Below are positions 45,728-53,183 of a stretch of 64,000 bases of DNA, in pieces. The notes under the pieces are model-generated. The model was not told the origin of the DNA. It saw only the letters and a program-made list of their open reading frames with translations, and did no database searches. The translations under genes were made by a program, and so were the position numbers. Position 1 is the stretch's first letter, and every line of letters starts with the position of its first letter. This stretch comes from Microbacterium sp. Marseille-Q6965 (GTDB lineage Bacteria; Actinomycetota; Actinomycetes; Actinomycetales; Microbacteriaceae): assembly GCF_946151065.1 (NCBI RefSeq), contig NZ_CAMGZA010000002.1, positions 124,001 through 188,000 of the forward strand, read 5' to 3'.

Positions 45728-46444
45728 GTGTGCACCGTCGTGATCCGCGTCCCGGAGGGCACGGGCGAGCCCGTGCGCATGCTCGCCGTGCGTGACGAGG
45801 ACCCGGCGCGGGCGTGGGATCCGCTCGGATCCTGGTGGCCCGACCGTCCGGGAACCGTCGGGGTGCGCGACCGGCTCGCGGGCGGCGCCTGGCTCGCCGC
45901 GCGACCGGCGGACGGTCGGGTGGCGGTCATCGTGAACCGCGCCGGCGAGCCGGATCTGCCCGCGGAACGGATCGAGTCGCGCGGCGCGATCGCGCTCGAC
46001 GCCGTGGCCGGCCGTGCACCGTCGGGACCGCGCACGCGCGGGTTTCACCTCGTCGAGATCGACGGCGGGGCCGCCGCGGTGACCACGTGGGACGGCGCGG
46101 AGCTGCGGCGCCGCGCGCTAGCCCCCGGTACGCACATGGTCGCCCACGATGAGCCCGACGATCCCGCCACCGCCCGCATCGCGGCGTGGCGCGACGCGTT
46201 CGCGGACGCAGCGACGGAGGGGGAGCCGTGGTGGGATGCGTGGGCGGGCGTGCTCGCCCGGTCGGCCGCGCTCGATCCGCGCGACGATCGGTCCATCATC
46301 CGAGACAACCGCCCCCACGGCTACCCGACGATGTCGCTGCTCGCATGCGTGGCGTCGGTCGCGGAGGGCGCCGCCGACGTGCGGTACGCCGAGCTCGCGC
46401 GCCCCGGCGCGTGGAACACCCTCTCCTTCGCGGCGCCGGCCTGA
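45728..46444 (+). CDS. TANGO2/NRDE-family protein
   Basis: 238 residues from the GTG at 45728, so that Cys is residue 2 (CTVVIR), as in the family, where it is thought to be the N-terminal nucleophile. The N-x-D/E hallmark appears as RDEDPARAWDPLG, with VIVNRAG following. In eukaryotes TANGO2 affects heme or lipid handling; bacterial members have unknown roles. It starts 76 bases from the coaBC start, divergent. GGAGGCC lies just upstream. Confidence 0.78.
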   Translation: MCTVVIRVPEGTGEPVRMLAVRDEDPARAWDPLGSWWPDRPGTVGVRDRLAGGAWLAARPADGRVAVIVNRAGEPDLPAERIESRGAIALDAVAGRAPSGPRTRGFHLVEIDGGAAAVTTWDGAELRRRALAPGTHMVAHDEPDDPATARIAAWRDAFADAATEGEPWWDAWAGVLARSAALDPRDDRSIIRDNRPHGYPTMSLLACVASVAEGAADVRYAELARPGAWNTLSFAAPA

Positions 46445-46454
46445 CGGCGGCGGG

Positions 46455-46808
46455 TCAGCCGGTGTCGTCCGACCGGGCGTGCCGCGGCTTCTCCTGGGGG
46501 ATCAGCTTCAGTCCCACGACGGAGCCGACGACGCCGAGGATGAAGACGATCTTCCACGGCGAGACGCTCTCGGCGCCCGTGGCCATGGCGTAGGCGACCG
46601 TGAGGGTGGCGCCGACGCCGACCCACACGGGATAGGCGGTGCCGATCGGGATCTGCTTCGCGGCGTAGCCGAGCCCGAGCATGCTGAGGGTGAGGGCGAC
46701 GAGGAAGACCACCGTCGGGGTGGTGTGCCTCAGCCCGTCCGAAAGCCCAAGGGCCGTCGCCCACACGGCCTCGGCGACGGCGCTGAGGAGCAGGACGAAC
46801 CACGCCAC
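46455..46808 (-). CDS. SMR-family small multidrug/guanidinium exporter, subunit 2
   Basis: 117 residues, four transmembrane helices. The first helix has the essential Glu (SAVAEAVWATALGLSDG), and GTAYPVWVGVGATLTVAYAM is the conserved second block. Pattern resembles Gdx/SugE more than EmrE. It begins with a GTG immediately after the stop of the partner gene (zero spacing), so the pair is translationally coupled, like heterodimeric SMR pairs (YkkC-YkkD). The tail is longer than usual by about 10 residues. Confidence 0.85.
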   Translation of the reverse strand: MAWFVLLLSAVAEAVWATALGLSDGLRHTTPTVVFLVALTLSMLGLGYAAKQIPIGTAYPVWVGVGATLTVAYAMATGAESVSPWKIVFILGVVGSVVGLKLIPQEKPRHARSDDTG

Positions 46809-47123
46809 TCAGCTCACCGCCTTCAGCCCGACGATCGAGGTGACGAGCAGCACGAGCAGGAGCACGCGGGCGACGCCGGCCCGCTCGCGCTTGGTGACGA
46901 TCGCCCACGCGACCGTGAGCGTCGCCCCGACGCCCACCCACACGGCATACGCCGTGCCCGTGGGAAGCGATGTCATCGCCCATGCCAGCCCGGCCATGCT
47001 GGCGGTCATCGAGAGGGCGAAGAGGACGGTGGGCTTCCACTTGCGGAAGCCCTCGGACGCCGACAACGCGGAGGCCCAGACGGCCTCGAGCATGCCGGAG
47101 AGGATCAAGACGAGCCACGCCAT
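46809..47123 (-). CDS. SMR-family small multidrug/guanidinium exporter, subunit 1
   Basis: 104 residues from the ATG at 47123, with AAGGAG upstream. Four helices, with Glu in ILSGMLEAVWASALSASEGF and PTGTAYAVWVGVGATLTV in helix 3, close to Gdx/SugE. The guanidine-III riboswitch at 47146-47185 ends a few bases before the ribosome site, so guanidinium is the predicted substrate of the two-subunit exporter, probably via H+ antiport. Confidence 0.88.
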   Translation of the reverse strand: MAWLVLILSGMLEAVWASALSASEGFRKWKPTVLFALSMTASMAGLAWAMTSLPTGTAYAVWVGVGATLTVAWAIVTKRERAGVARVLLLVLLVTSIVGLKAVS

Positions 47124-47145
47124 GGCGTGCACCACTCCTTCCGTG

Positions 47146-47185
47146 GCCGTCTTGTCGTGATGCGGGTACAGCTCCCTCGTCCGCA
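47146..47185 (-). ncRNA. guanidine-III riboswitch (ykkC-III)
   Basis: Reading the minus strand from 47185, P1 TGCGG pairs with CCGCA. Between them come GGACGAGG and GTACCCG; after them comes ACAAGACGG. GCTGT pairs with ACGGC (one G-U wobble) as the pseudoknot helix. These elements, in this order, match the known guanidine-III consensus. The 3' end is followed within about 10 bases by AAGGAG and the SMR start. The likely mechanism is release of the ribosome site on guanidinium binding. Context with SMR exporters is the textbook one. Confidence 0.92.
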
Positions 47186-47259
47186 GGATCCGGATCGGAT
47201 CCCGCTCCCACCGTAGCAACGACGCCGCCCCGCCCCGTCCGCGCTCCAGAGGCCGGCGT

Positions 47260-48837
47260 TCATCCGAACGGCGGCGCGGCCCCCTCCCAGAGGCCCAGCA
47301 GCGCCATCCATGCCCCGCCCGCAAGCGTCCAGATGAGGATCACGACGATCGACATGATGAAGCCCGTGCGGAACCACTCGCCCACCTTGACGTAGCCCGA
47401 GCCGTAGATGACGCCGGAGGGGCCGGAGGCATAGTGCGAAAGCGCACCGAAGAGGTTGCCGATGAAGCCGAAGACGAGCGCGGCGAAGAGCGGCGGGGCG
47501 CCGGCGGCGACGGCGGCGCCCAGGAAGACCCCGTACATGGCCACGATCTGCGCGGTATTGGAGGCGAAGAGGTAGTGCGCGTAGAAGTACACCAGGGTGA
47601 GGATCGCGAAGGCCACCAGCCACGGCATGCCGCCGACGAGGCCGCTGACGACCTCGCCGATCCATCCGATGACTCCGAGCCGGTTGAGGTGCTCGGCCAT
47701 GCCGACGAGCACCGCGAAGAAGATGAAGGTGTTCCACGCCGAGGCGTTGCGCGCCATGTCCTTCCACGTCAGCACGCGCGTGACGAGCATGACGGCGATG
47801 CCGACGAAGGCCGCCGTGGTGGCATCGAGCTGAAGGCGTGTGCCGAGGGCGGCGTTGAGCGCCGTCGAGAGGGCCGGCCCGAAGATCCAGAGCACGAGCA
47901 GCAGCACGAAGGTGAAGATCATCACCGTCTCGCCGAAGGACAGCCGGCCCATCTGCGCCAGCTCATCCCGCGCCATCCGCGGCGCCTCGGGCGTGGCCCT
48001 CGTCGTCGGGGCGTAGATCTTCGACATCACCCAGGGCACGGCAAGCAGACTCAGCGCCCCGGGCACGAGCGCCGCGAGGGCCCATCCGCCCCACGTCACG
48101 TCGATGCCCAGTGCCGCCGCCTGCGACACCGCCTGCGGGTTGCCCGCCATGGCGGTGATGAACATGGCGCTCGTGATCGTGTTGACGATCGCGGCCGTGA
48201 ACGTCAGATACGCGCCGACCTTCGTGCGCGACTCGTCGGACTCCGGGGTGGACCCCTGCACCTCCGCGATCGATCGGATGATGGGGTACACGACGCCGCC
48301 GGCGCGCGCGGTGTTCGACGGGGTGGCGGGGGCGAGGGCGAGGTCGGTGGCCGCCATGCCGTACGCGATGCCGAGCGGCGTCCTGCCGAGCACGCGGATG
48401 AACAGCAGCGCGATGCGCCGACCGAGCCCGGTGAGCAGGAAGCCGTCGGAGATGAAGAACGCCGCGACGATGAGCAGGACGGTGGTGTTGGCGAACCCCG
48501 CCAGCGCCTCGATCGGAAGGCTGGCCGTGCCGCCGCCCGCCACATCCACCCGCACCGGCGTCATGCCCATGGCGCCGGTGATCATGGCGGCGGCCAGGCC
48601 GACGAGCGACACCGCCGGGGTGGGCAGCGGCTGCAGGATGAGTCCGACGATCGTGGCGACGAAGATGCCGAGCATCAGCATGCCCCGCTCGTCGACACCC
48701 TCCGGCGTGGGCGCCAGGGCGATCGCGACGGCCAGCGCCAGCATCACGCCGAACTTCCACAGGATCGCCGCGGTCCCCCGGCTCCGGGCGCTCTCGGCGC
48801 TCGGCTCGGCCCGCGCGGGACGCTCGCTGGGGCGCAT
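47260..48837 (-). CDS. SLC13/DASS-family anion:Na+ symporter
   Basis: 525 residues with about 11-12 transmembrane helices. The DASS hallmarks are TPSNTARAGGVVYPI (the S-N-T substrate and sodium site) in the first half and LFASNTAQIVAMY in the second. VFGFIGNLFGALSHYASGPSGVIYGSG resembles the citrate/dicarboxylate group. Start ATG at 48837 with GGAAGGAGG upstream. Substrate (succinate, citrate, sulfate or similar) not decidable. It lies on the minus strand upstream of the SMR pair. Confidence 0.87.
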   Translation of the reverse strand: MRPSERPARAEPSAESARSRGTAAILWKFGVMLALAVAIALAPTPEGVDERGMLMLGIFVATIVGLILQPLPTPAVSLVGLAAAMITGAMGMTPVRVDVAGGGTASLPIEALAGFANTTVLLIVAAFFISDGFLLTGLGRRIALLFIRVLGRTPLGIAYGMAATDLALAPATPSNTARAGGVVYPIIRSIAEVQGSTPESDESRTKVGAYLTFTAAIVNTITSAMFITAMAGNPQAVSQAAALGIDVTWGGWALAALVPGALSLLAVPWVMSKIYAPTTRATPEAPRMARDELAQMGRLSFGETVMIFTFVLLLVLWIFGPALSTALNAALGTRLQLDATTAAFVGIAVMLVTRVLTWKDMARNASAWNTFIFFAVLVGMAEHLNRLGVIGWIGEVVSGLVGGMPWLVAFAILTLVYFYAHYLFASNTAQIVAMYGVFLGAAVAAGAPPLFAALVFGFIGNLFGALSHYASGPSGVIYGSGYVKVGEWFRTGFIMSIVVILIWTLAGGAWMALLGLWEGAAPPFG

Positions 48838-48930
48838 GACGCCTCCTTCCGAGGGCGGCGGGCCGAATGCCGCGAGCGTAGCGCCGGGGCGGGATCCGGC
48901 GTAAGCCCCCGGCTTCCGTAGGCTGGGGGT

Positions 48931-49569
48931 GTGACGAGGGGGAGCGGGGGACGCGCCGGCGCGGCGCTGGCGCGCGTGCCGCGCCCGGTCTGGATCGCCG
49001 CCGCGATCCTGGTGACGGTGGTGGCCGCCGTGGCGGCGCTGGGCGGTTTCGCCACGGCCGACGCGCGGGTACGCCCGCAGTGGCCGGCGGGGGAGCCGCA
49101 CGATCACGGTCAGGTCGTCGCGACGATCCACGACTACACCGTCACGACCTCCGACGCCTCGTCCCTTCCCGAGGGCGCGTCGGCGTGGCTCGTGGTCCGT
49201 GCCACGGTCGTGTCGGTCGACGCCGCGACCCTCGTGTTCCCCCGGCAGATCGTCGAGCTGCCCGCCGGGCTCGCGCTCGGCGGCGACGACGACCCCGCCC
49301 CGGACGCCACCTCCGTCATCGCGCTCGATGACGGGCGGCGCTCGCCGCAGTTGCACCCGGGTCTGCCCGTCGAGATCGCCTATCTCTGGCCGCTCGCCGA
49401 TGCCGCCGACGCCCCCGCCGACCGGCTGGAGGTCGAGGCGCTCGAGACCCGCTGGATCTACAGCCCGTCCGCGGACGAGTGGCACTGGGGCGATATCGCC
49501 CCGGTGGCCCGCATGACGATCCCCTACACCGATCGCGTCCCCGCCGTCCTGGAAGGCGACGACGAATGA
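48931..49569 (+). CDS. small exported/membrane-anchored protein, first of three
   Basis: 212 residues from a GTG start. One N-terminal transmembrane helix (about 18-40) is followed by an extracellular beta-rich domain: QVVATIHDYTVTTSDAS, AWLVVRATVVSVDA, RSPQLHPGLPVEIAYLWPL. The layout (anchor, then a domain recalling DUF4352-like telokin folds) repeats in the next two genes. No family is recognised. The stop overlaps the next start (ATGA). Confidence 0.7.
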   Translation: MTRGSGGRAGAALARVPRPVWIAAAILVTVVAAVAALGGFATADARVRPQWPAGEPHDHGQVVATIHDYTVTTSDASSLPEGASAWLVVRATVVSVDAATLVFPRQIVELPAGLALGGDDDPAPDATSVIALDDGRRSPQLHPGLPVEIAYLWPLADAADAPADRLEVEALETRWIYSPSADEWHWGDIAPVARMTIPYTDRVPAVLEGDDE

Positions 49570-50099
49570 GGTCTCGCGTCACCGTGGCGCTGCTTGCCGT
49601 CGCCGTGGTCGGAGGCGGGCTGCTCGCGGATCGGATCGATACGGATCTGCCTGTCGATCGGCCGATCGTGCTGCCCGGCGGCGAGGGATCCGTCGTGCCG
49701 ATCGGCCAGGGCACCGTCACGGTGCACGGCGCCGCGGCCGCCGAGAGCGTCGAGGTCGACGGCGAGCGCCTCGAGACGCGCGGCCGGTGGATCGTCGTCG
49801 AGGTCTCGCTGCAGGGGCGCTCGGGCCCCATCGACGATCTCTCCTGGTGGCTCGAGGACACCGCCGGCCGCCGGTTCGAGGCGACGGATCGCGTGGACGT
49901 CGACCTGCCGCAGGCGCAGCCCGGCATGTCGTTGCGCGGGCCCGTCGTCTTCGAGGTGGCCCCGGATGTGGAGCTCTCGGAGGCGACGATCGTGATGACC
50001 GTGGACCGCTACCGGCAGGAGACGGCGATCCGCGTGCCGATCGAGCAGGAGGAGAGCGTGCTGACGGTCACGCAGCCGGAGCGGGAGGAGCTCCCGTGA
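49566..50099 (+). CDS. small exported/membrane-anchored protein, second of three
   Basis: 177 residues. The N-terminal hydrophobic segment (about 4-22) is a signal anchor. The remainder is beta-rich with GTVTVHGAAAAESVEV, GRWIVVEVSLQGRSGPIDDLSWWLEDTAGRRFEATDRV and a C-terminal MTVDRYRQETAIRVPI. The composition resembles DUF4352-type extracellular domains. Coupled by 4-base overlaps to genes on both sides. Function unknown. Confidence 0.7.
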   Translation: MRSRVTVALLAVAVVGGGLLADRIDTDLPVDRPIVLPGGEGSVVPIGQGTVTVHGAAAAESVEVDGERLETRGRWIVVEVSLQGRSGPIDDLSWWLEDTAGRRFEATDRVDVDLPQAQPGMSLRGPVVFEVAPDVELSEATIVMTVDRYRQETAIRVPIEQEESVLTVTQPEREELP

Positions 50100-50632
50100 G
50101 GCGCCCGCTCTCGGTCGCGCTCACCGGGCTCGGGCTCGTCGCCGCGCTCGCGGCGACGACCTGGATCGCCGCCGAGGACGCCCGGGAGGGGTACTTCGCC
50201 ACCGAGCCGCGCGTGGCCGTCGCACCCGGCGCGGACGGCTGGGCGACGATCGGTGAATCGTCCGTCCGCCTGGCGTCGCTCTCCCGGGAGCACGTCGTGA
50301 CGGACGAGTACGGCGCGGTATGGGTCGCGCCGGACGGGTACGCCGCCTGGCGGCTGGTGATCGACGTCGAGACGAGCGCGGGCGACGCCGTGTCCTGCGC
50401 GCCGCGGGTCGTCGACGCGGCGGGACGGGTCTTCACGCCCGTCGACGGCGATGCCGTGGACCTGACCGGGTGGAACGCCGCCGAGCTGGACTGCGGCGTG
50501 CAGGACGATCCGCGGCTCGAGACGCTGTTCGTGCTGCCCGACGACGCCGAGCCCGCTCGGGTCGAGATCGTCGACCCGCTCGGTTGGACCTTCTCGCCCG
50601 AGTTCTACCGCTTCGAGCTGACGGATCGGTAA
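50096..50632 (+). CDS. small exported/membrane-anchored protein, third of three
   Basis: 178 residues from the GTG at 50096. Signal anchor about 5-24. Domain features: GWATIGESSVRLASLSREHVVTDEYGAVWVAPDGYAAWRLVIDVETS, two cysteines (VSCAPRVVDAAG and AELDCG) that could form a disulfide. Overlaps the convergent membrane-protein gene by 28 bases. Its start overlaps the previous stop (GTGA). Confidence 0.7.
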   Translation: MRRPLSVALTGLGLVAALAATTWIAAEDAREGYFATEPRVAVAPGADGWATIGESSVRLASLSREHVVTDEYGAVWVAPDGYAAWRLVIDVETSAGDAVSCAPRVVDAAGRVFTPVDGDAVDLTGWNAAELDCGVQDDPRLETLFVLPDDAEPARVEIVDPLGWTFSPEFYRFELTDR

Positions 50633-51876
50633 CCCGGCGCCGGCAGGCGGAGCGCGGGCGCGGCGCCCAACCCGCGCAACAGGGCGTCGACGGCCGAGGC
50701 GACCAGCGCGAGGGTGAGCACCCGCTGCACGACGGTGCCGAGCACGTCGAGGGGCGCGTCCCACGCGAACCAGACCGCATTGGGCTGCCAGGCGAGCAGC
50801 GCCCGGGCCAGCTCGCCGAGCACCCAGCCCGCACGGTCGGCGACGAGGAAGGCCAGGCAGAACACGAGCACGGGCGCCCAGCCGGCGCGCAGCACGAGGA
50901 TCACCGCACCGACCGCGCCGCCGAATCGGCGCTCCGGGTCGGTGGCGAGGTCGAGCGCCCGGTCGATCCAGATCTCCCGCACCTGGCCGACGATGCGAGC
51001 CGCGCGCGCCTTGAGACCGGCCGCGGTGATGAGGGGGCGCGCCTGCGCGCCGTAGATCAGCGTGCCGAGCGCGAGCCACGCCAGCGGCACCACGAAACCG
51101 ATGATGGCCGCGGCAGCGACGGCGAGGGCGGCGGTCCAGAGCCCCTCGAGCGTGCCGGCGAGGGCGGGCACGTGCAGCTCGACGCTGAGCCACCAGCGGT
51201 CCAGGGCGGCGCCGAGGCGGGTGGAGTGCCACCAGTCGCCGAACCCCAGTGTGCCCTCGCGGACGATCGTGGCGCTGAGGAAGATCCACACGACCTCGGC
51301 ATATCCGACCACGAGGCGCAGCACGGCGCGGGTGCGCTCCCGGTCCGCCGGCAGCCGGCGCACCACGAGGGTGAGCCCTCGCGCGATGCCGAACGCCACG
51401 GCGGCCGTCGCGAGCACGTCGAACGTCGTGTTGCCGGCCAGACGCGATGTCACGTCGCCCTCGCCGTCGATCACGCTGTACGCGACGCCGATACCCATGG
51501 TCAGGGTGTCCTCGTAGAGGAAGCCGTAGTGCTCGTAGATGACGAGGAAGGGAAGGATCACGGCGGCGCTGGCGATCAGCAGGTCGGAGAGCGGCCGTCC
51601 GCTCGATGCGCGCGTGCGCATCACGAGGAGGGCGCCCACGATGGTGACCAACTGGACGAAGACCACCAGCGACATCACCAGCCGGCCGAGGACGCCCGAG
51701 ATGAGCGACGCGTCCACCGCCCACAGCAGCAGATAGTGGCGCGAGATCACGCCAGCGAGCGCGAGCAGGAGGAGCGCGGCCCCGTGGTGCGCGATGAGCC
51801 GCCCCGCGTCGGCGATGACGCGCCAGCCGGCGAGGAGCACCCCTTCCGGGCGGGTCTCCACGGCGCGCGTGCTCAT
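50605..51876 (-). CDS. polytopic membrane protein of unknown function
   Basis: 423 residues from the ATG at 51876 with about eight or nine hydrophobic helices and few charged loops. A large loop (about 125-150, LYEDTLTMGIGVAYSVIDGEGDVTSRLAGN) separates two halves. No recognised domain. It is a tail-to-tail neighbour of the three-gene exported operon, overlapping its last gene by 28 bases. tRNA-Arg lies just upstream on the other strand. Confidence 0.7.
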   Translation of the reverse strand: MSTRAVETRPEGVLLAGWRVIADAGRLIAHHGAALLLLALAGVISRHYLLLWAVDASLISGVLGRLVMSLVVFVQLVTIVGALLVMRTRASSGRPLSDLLIASAAVILPFLVIYEHYGFLYEDTLTMGIGVAYSVIDGEGDVTSRLAGNTTFDVLATAAVAFGIARGLTLVVRRLPADRERTRAVLRLVVGYAEVVWIFLSATIVREGTLGFGDWWHSTRLGAALDRWWLSVELHVPALAGTLEGLWTAALAVAAAAIIGFVVPLAWLALGTLIYGAQARPLITAAGLKARAARIVGQVREIWIDRALDLATDPERRFGGAVGAVILVLRAGWAPVLVFCLAFLVADRAGWVLGELARALLAWQPNAVWFAWDAPLDVLGTVVQRVLTLALVASAVDALLRGLGAAPALRLPAPGYRSVSSKR

Positions 51877-51929
51877 CCGCTCCAGGGTATCGGGACGGAA
51901 GCACCCTCCCCGGCTGGTATTCTCGTTGA

Positions 51930-52005
51930 GCCTCCATAGCTCAGGGGATAGAGCGTTGGTTTCCGGTACCAAAGGTCGCAGGTTCGAATCCTGTTGGGGG
52001 CGCCA
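51930..52005 (+). tRNA. tRNA-Arg (CCG), CCA encoded
   Basis: Acceptor GCCTCCA pairs with TGGGGGC (one T-G). D-arm GCTC/GAGC. Anticodon stem TTGGT/ACCAA encloses TTCCGGT, with anticodon CCG at 51963-51965. T-arm GCAGG-TTCGAAT-CCTGT. Discriminator G at 52002 and an encoded CCA to 52005, unlike the tRNA-Trp in this window. The 3' end overlaps the start of the 133-bp tandem repeat. Confidence 0.97.
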
Positions 52006-52046
52006 AGACAGAAGGACCCGCCCGTGAGGGTGGGTCCTTCTGTCTT
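52005..52046 (+). terminator. terminator of tRNA-Arg (copy 1)
   Basis: A 19-bp stem (52005-52023 with 52028-52046, one G-T wobble) and GTGA loop, overlapping the encoded CCA end of the tRNA. It is followed by GTATGGGTTT, which is T-rich. Confidence 0.85.
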
Positions 52047-52137
52047 GTATGGGTTTCAACAGCCGGGTACCCGCGGCGCGAGAGGCTCCGCGCGTCGCGG
52101 AGCGGCGGGTGGAGGCGCCGTGGGTCGTGGGGGCGCC

Positions 52138-52179
52138 AAGACAGAAGGACCCGCCCGTGAGGGTGGGTCCTTCTGTCTT
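52138..52179 (+). terminator. duplicate terminator (copy 2)
   Basis: An identical copy of the tRNA-Arg terminator hairpin, 133 bases downstream in the second repeat unit. Redundant stop for the same transcript. Confidence 0.8.
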
Positions 52180-52287
52180 GTATGGGTTTCAACAGCCGGG
52201 TACCCGCGGCGCGAGAGGCTCCGCGCGTCGCGGAGCGGCGGGTGGAGGCGCCGTGGGTCGTGGGGGCGCCGACCCGGCGGCGGCGCC

Positions 52288-53079
52288 TCATTCGCCGGTG
52301 AGCGGCTCCGGCTGCTCGTCGACGGCCTCGACCGTGATGGGCGGCGCGTACGGCCGCACGGCGGCCGCCACCTTCTCGGCGAGGTAGGCGTGGCCGGCGT
52401 CGGAGGGGTGGTTCGCGCCGCGCTCTGAGGTGTCGATCACCTCGAGGTAGTTCTCGTCCGTGATCCAGTTCTCGCCGATGGGCGAGACGTACGGCCAGCC
52501 GCGCTGGGCGGCGAGGTCGGCGAGGTCCCGGTCGATCCGCGCCGTCGCGGGCTCCACCGGCAGCACCTGCGGTGCGGGGCCGAGGACCACGATCCGCGCC
52601 TCCGGGTAGGTCGCGGCGAGGGCATCCCACGCGTCAGAGGCCGCCTCTCGATAGCCGGTGGCGGGCAGACGACGGTCGTTGATCGAGCCCTGCACGACGA
52701 CGACATCGGGGTCGAGCGCGGGGTCGAGGGCGGCGATGCGCTCGCCGAAGGTGGTGCCGTACCAGCCCTTCTTGAGGTAGCCGCTGCCGGGCTCGCCGTC
52801 GATGACCATGTCCCATCCCGCCACGCTCGCCAGGCGGTGCGCGTAGCCCAGCTCGGGGCGGGTGGCCGCGGCGCCGTAGGTCCACGAGTCCCCGAGCACG
52901 AGCACGCGCGCGGCGGCGTCCTGACCGGCCTCGACGAAGACCGACTCGGCGGCGACGGGCTTGGCCTCGCTCGGGGCGGTGCGCGGCCGCGTGACGATGA
53001 GGGTGGCCGCGAGCACGACGGTGGCCACGGCGGCGAGCAGGACGAGCACCGTGCGGATCGGGTGGGCCTCGGGGCGCAT
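52288..53079 (-). CDS. membrane-anchored SGNH/GDSL hydrolase
   Basis: 263 residues. A signal anchor (about 8-30) is followed by block I RVLVLGDSWTYGAAA (nucleophile Ser), a Gly in block II (DGEPGSGY), block III VQGSINDRR (Asn), and the D-x-x-H pair in NHPSDAGHAYL. The fold hydrolyses ester bonds in lipids or polysaccharide acetyl groups outside the cell. Substrate unknown. Divergent from the rRNA/tRNA methyltransferase. Confidence 0.85.
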   Translation of the reverse strand: MRPEAHPIRTVLVLLAAVATVVLAATLIVTRPRTAPSEAKPVAAESVFVEAGQDAAARVLVLGDSWTYGAAATRPELGYAHRLASVAGWDMVIDGEPGSGYLKKGWYGTTFGERIAALDPALDPDVVVVQGSINDRRLPATGYREAASDAWDALAATYPEARIVVLGPAPQVLPVEPATARIDRDLADLAAQRGWPYVSPIGENWITDENYLEVIDTSERGANHPSDAGHAYLAEKVAAAVRPYAPPITVEAVDEQPEPLTGE

Positions 53080-53183
53080 GGGGTCGAGGATAGGCGCTCG
53101 ACGCGTCGGTCGCGTGACCGGGCTGTCACGGAGCCGTAACGGTCGCTCAGGCGCCGGTGATGCGCGGATGGGACGATGGACGC

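Larger units (their letters stand above)
51996..52270. repeat. 133-bp perfect tandem duplication starting in the tRNA-Arg 3' end
   Basis: Two identical 133-base units (51996-52128 and 52129-52261) plus a third copy of the first nine bases GGGGGCGCC (52262-52270), which is also the tRNA acceptor end. Each unit holds a terminator hairpin and a second, shorter GC hairpin (GCTCCGCG-N3-CGCGGAGC). There is no gene in the repeat; open frames across it are artefacts. Looks like a recent duplication or site-specific event at the tRNA end. Confidence 0.93.

Noticed and set aside
46809..47324. Longer N-terminus for the first SMR gene
   Set aside because: The extra residues would be translated from the guanidine-III riboswitch itself; the ATG at 47123 has a good ribosome site and matches the SMR family start.
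51930..52270. Integrated island attachment pair at tRNA-Arg
   Set aside because: The repeats are adjacent, with no cargo or integrase between them, so an actual island is not present, although a past event is possible.
52034..52450. Small proteins encoded across the tandem repeat
   Set aside because: They repeat with the DNA unit, include the terminator hairpin and lack ribosome sites.
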